A stretch of DNA of 44,838 nucleotides from Thermoplasmata archaeon (GTDB lineage Archaea > Thermoplasmatota > Thermoplasmata > Lutacidiplasmatales > UBA184): positions 1 through 44,838 of the forward strand of contig JAKAWP010000007.1 of NCBI GenBank assembly GCA_021816955.1, read 5' to 3'. The notes under the pieces are model-generated. The model searched no databases. It was not told where the DNA came from and saw only the letters and a program-made list of their open reading frames with translations. Positions 42,353 through 44,838 of this stretch are shown one piece after another. The position numbers were made by a program, and so were the translations under genes. Within the stretch, counting starts at the first letter, position 1, and the number at the start of each line of letters is the position of its first letter.

Positions 42353-44458
42353 ATGGCGACCGATCCCGTGTGCGGCATGTACGTGGCGGAAGGCCCAGAG
42401 GCGCTTCGCCTCGTCCGGGGCACCCGTACGTATCTGTTCTGCTCGACGGCCTGCCGACGAACGTTCGACAACCCGGAACAGGAACGCCGGTCGCTCGGCC
42501 GTCGGCTCGCCTTCGGCCTTCCTGCGACCGCGATAGTCGCCGGCCTCACTTACGGCGTATCCGCTGTCTGGGCGACGGGGATCGTGGCGCTCCTCGCGAC
42601 CGTCGCCCAAGTGTACTTGGGAGCGCCGTTTTACCGCGGGCTCGTCGACGCGCTACGGCACCGAAGAGCCAACATGGACGTCTTGATCGCGGTCGGCACC
42701 ACGGCCGCGTACGCCTACAGCGTGAGCGTCCTCGCGCTGCCGGGCCGCCTACCGCCGGCTTTGTACTTTGACGCATCGACGGCGATCCTCACGTTGATCT
42801 TGGTTGGCAACTACTTGGAGCAGCTCACGCGGACGCACGCCACGGACGCCCTCCGCGCACTGCGAGAGTGGGCCCCGCCGACCGCGCACCGGATCGACGG
42901 CGATCGCACATCGGAGGTGCCGCTCGCCGAGGTGCGGCCGGGGGATCGACTTCTCGTCCCGCCCGGGGAGCGGATACCGGCGGACGGGATCGTCCGCCAG
43001 GGCCGCTCGACCGCCGAAGAGGCGCTCGTGACCGGGGAGAGCCGACCGATCCCGAAAGGCCCGGGAGACCGAGTGCTCGCCGGCAGCGTGAACGGGGAAG
43101 GCGCGCTCGAGATCGAGGCGACCGCGGTCGGGGAAGCGACGTTCCTCGCGCACATCGGCGAGCTCGTCAGCGAGAGCGAACTCAGCCGGATCCCCCTGCA
43201 GGATCGGGCCGACCGGATCGCGGCCGGCTTCGTTCCGTTTGTCCTCACGTTGGCGGTCGTCGCGAGCCTCGGCTGGCTCGCCTTCGGCCGCGCGGCGTTC
43301 CCGATCGCCGTTCTGGTCTTCGTCAGCGTGACGATCATCGCATGTCCGTGCGCCTTCGGCATGGCGACGCCGGCCGCGCTCGTGACCGGCGTCGGACGAG
43401 CCGCGCGGCAAGGGATCCTCTTCCGGGGTCGGGATGCGATCGAACGCGCCGCTCGGGTCGATACCGTGCTGCTCGACAAGACGGGCACGCTTACCGCGGG
43501 CCATGCCCGCCTCGCCGACGTCCTCGTCGAACCCGGACACACCCGGGCCGAAGTGCTCGGGCTCGCGGCCGGTCTCGAGCGGACGTCGACGCATCCGCTC
43601 GCCGACGCGGTCGTGTCGGCCGCCCGGGCCGAATCGATCGCCCCGGTCGAGCTCGCCGAGGTCACCGCGCGACCGGGACTGGGCCTCGAAGGGCGCCTCG
43701 GCTCCGAGATCGTCCGGCTCGTCCGCACCTCCTCCGGCCGAGCCGCGAGCACTCCCGGGGGGTCGATGTCGGCTCGGATCGACCGATGGCTTGCCGAGGG
43801 GGCGACCGTGAGCGTGCTTGAGCGCGGCGACGCGAGAATCGGCGTCCTGGTCTTCCTCGACCCGGTGGCACCCACGGCCCGCGCCGCAGTGGCCGCCTTC
43901 GCCGCGGACGGGCTCGAAGTGACGATGGTGACCGGCGATACGAAGGGCGCGGCGCTCCGGGTCGCCCGGGAGGTCGGCATCGCCTCGGTTCGCTCCGACG
44001 CGACGCCCGACGAGAAGCTCGCCGCGATCCGGGAGCTCCAAGGGAGAGGGCGGACGGTAGCGTTCGTCGGCGACGGCCTCAACGACGCCCCGGCGCTCGC
44101 CGCCGCCGACGTCGGGATCGCGATCGGCACGGGGACGGACGTCGCGAAAGAGGCGGGCCACATCGTGCTCCTCTCTTCGAACCTCGTCGATGCGGCGCTC
44201 GCCCTGCGCATCGCTCGGCGGACGGTCGCCAAAGTTCGGCAGAACCTCCTCTGGGCGCTCGGTTACAACGCGGTCCTCCTCCCGATCGCGGCCGGCCTGC
44301 TCGTCCCGCTCTGGGGGTTCTCGGTCTACGCGGTGCTTCCGATCCTGGGGGCGTTCGCGATGGCGATCAGCTCGACGCTCGTTCTCGTGAACTCGCTTTC
44401 CCTCCGCTGGATCCGCGTGGAGCACCGGAGCCGCTCGAGCGTCCCGTCGGTCGGCTGA
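42353..44458 (+). CDS. copA: Cu+-exporting P1B-type ATPase with N-terminal YHS domain
   Basis: A 701-residue heavy-metal P-type ATPase that pumps Cu+ out of the cell. It starts with a YHS domain (residues 1-40, 'DPVCGMYV') in place of the usual CxxC domain. Transport site 'CPC' is at 331-333 in 'IIACPCAFGMATPAAL'. Phosphorylation Asp375 lies in 'DKTGTLTAG'. The phosphatase motif is 'TGES', the nucleotide site 'THPLAD', and the hinge is 'GDGLNDAPAL'. The last helices have 'YNAVLLPIAAG' and 'AMAISSTLVLVNS', the Y-N and M-x-x-S-S residues of Cu+ pumps. ATG 42353 is preferred since upstream residues are a shadow of the YHS gene. Its end overlaps the convergent mobA-like gene by about 90 bases. 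Confidence 0.93.
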   Translation: MATDPVCGMYVAEGPEALRLVRGTRTYLFCSTACRRTFDNPEQERRSLGRRLAFGLPATAIVAGLTYGVSAVWATGIVALLATVAQVYLGAPFYRGLVDALRHRRANMDVLIAVGTTAAYAYSVSVLALPGRLPPALYFDASTAILTLILVGNYLEQLTRTHATDALRALREWAPPTAHRIDGDRTSEVPLAEVRPGDRLLVPPGERIPADGIVRQGRSTAEEALVTGESRPIPKGPGDRVLAGSVNGEGALEIEATAVGEATFLAHIGELVSESELSRIPLQDRADRIAAGFVPFVLTLAVVASLGWLAFGRAAFPIAVLVFVSVTIIACPCAFGMATPAALVTGVGRAARQGILFRGRDAIERAARVDTVLLDKTGTLTAGHARLADVLVEPGHTRAEVLGLAAGLERTSTHPLADAVVSAARAESIAPVELAEVTARPGLGLEGRLGSEIVRLVRTSSGRAASTPGGSMSARIDRWLAEGATVSVLERGDARIGVLVFLDPVAPTARAAVAAFAADGLEVTMVTGDTKGAALRVAREVGIASVRSDATPDEKLAAIRELQGRGRTVAFVGDGLNDAPALAAADVGIAIGTGTDVAKEAGHIVLLSSNLVDAALALRIARRTVAKVRQNLLWALGYNAVLLPIAAGLLVPLWGFSVYAVLPILGAFAMAISSTLVLVNSLSLRWIRVEHRSRSSVPSVG

Positions 44459-44838
44459 GCGGGCGTCCGCTCGGCCGGAGGGCCGGGGAGGTTTCCCGCC
44501 GTTCGACCCAGCGAACGACCGCCTCGTACGCCGCCCGACGGTCGACGTCCGCAAACGTCCACGGATCGAACGACTCCGCCGGGACGGTCTGCGCCCGGCC
44601 GTCGGCGACCAACGTTTCGACCAGGCGGTGGAGCGAGCCGTGGCGCTCGAGGTGGCGCTTCACCTCCGCGAGCGGCACCGAGTACGCGGCGTGGAGGACT
44701 TCGAACGTCCCCCGGGACCATCGCGGAACGACCGATCGCCCGTCGAACAGGTCGGCGAGGCGGCGGAGCGCGGCGGGGTCGATCGTCGGCATGTCGCCTC
44801 CGACCAACACAAGCGGCCCGGGCCGTCGTTCTAGGATC
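44367..44838 (-). CDS. MobA-like nucleotidyltransferase, partial (5' end outside window)
   Basis: The frame enters from the right edge and reads 'GPLVLVGGDMPTIDPAALRR', the metal-binding G-G-D-M-P motif of MobA/MocA-type nucleotidyltransferases, which attach GMP or CMP to molybdenum cofactor. 'RGTFEVLHAAYSVP' and 'FADVDRRAAYEAV' are typical of the C-terminal half. The catalytic N-terminal loop (G-G-x-S-x-R) is beyond the window. The last 40 residues are Arg/Ser/Gly-rich and lie antisense to the end of copA, so the true stop may be an ordinary one in an extended tail. Function is probable but the partial sequence cannot separate MobA from relatives. Confidence 0.7.
   Translation of the reverse strand, partial: ILERRPGPLVLVGGDMPTIDPAALRRLADLFDGRSVVPRWSRGTFEVLHAAYSVPLAEVKRHLERHGSLHRLVETLVADGRAQTVPAESFDPWTFADVDRRAAYEAVVRWVERRETSPALRPSGRPLSRPTGRSSGSGAPRGSSGGKASSRERASS

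Noticed and set aside
42749-44554. 601-residue open frame antisense to copA
   Set aside because: Shadow of a strongly supported P-type ATPase; no recognisable motif.
1-44838. CRISPR arrays, rRNA genes or a replication origin
   Set aside because: No regularly spaced repeats, no rRNA-like conserved blocks and no origin-type repeat cluster were seen on reading the window.

Overview
The window reads as a chromosomal segment of a high-GC archaeon, most probably a member of the Thermoplasmatota. The archaeal signal comes from genes for RNA polymerase subunit Rpo11, transcription factor S, archaeosine synthase ArcS, a Hef-type helicase without nuclease domain, a Bat-type (HTH-10) regulator and a KptA with an N-terminal zinc ribbon. 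Several genes also have a TATA element about 25-30 bases before the start codon, which implies leaderless or nearly leaderless transcripts. A huge sedolisin with 'ESGLP' surface repeats fits Thermoplasmatota in particular. The lineage is inferred from gene content only; no ribosomal RNA is present.

Layout. 1-10.8 kb is an accessory surface-glycan region: a gene tail, a decayed IS66-type transposase, a family 4 glycosyltransferase, a TylF-like methyltransferase, a Wzx-type flippase, a tandem double family 2 glycosyltransferase, a second family 4 glycosyltransferase and a dead IS110 transposase. 11.1-28.4 kb is a compact housekeeping core: an unknown gene, a GNAT, the TFS-asnS-DJ-1/PfpI operon, purD, rpoL-kptA, a zinc-ribbon membrane protein, an aldehyde dehydrogenase with a membrane glycosyltransferase, hef, dut with an HTH-10 regulator, ubiD-ubiA (probably quinone synthesis), a small unknown gene, arcS and tRNA-Val(UAC). 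The arcS stop codon lies inside the tRNA gene.

28.4-36 kb is a second accessory region: a decayed tyrosine-recombinase fragment just after the tRNA, a secreted membrane-anchored sedolisin, an ISH3/IS4-like transposase, and a Panacea (SocA/DUF4065) antitoxin followed by a RelE/ParE-like toxin broken by one frameshift. 36-39 kb holds a MoaD/ThiS-like ubiquitin-fold protein paired with an Asp-box beta-propeller protein, then a dienelactone hydrolase. 39.1-44.5 kb is a metal-resistance block: acr3-arsC for arsenic facing an HxlR regulator across an intergenic region with a perfect 21-base palindrome, and a CGNR zinc-finger regulator divergent from a 48-residue YHS protein and a Cu+ P-type ATPase. 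The window ends inside a MobA-like gene.

The most useful leads are the MoaD-like/propeller pair, the Panacea toxin-antitoxin pair beside a transposase, the arcS/tRNA-Val overlap, two divergent promoters that appear to share one symmetric TATA box, the ars palindrome, and a dead IS110 whose upstream region could hold a fossil bridge RNA.
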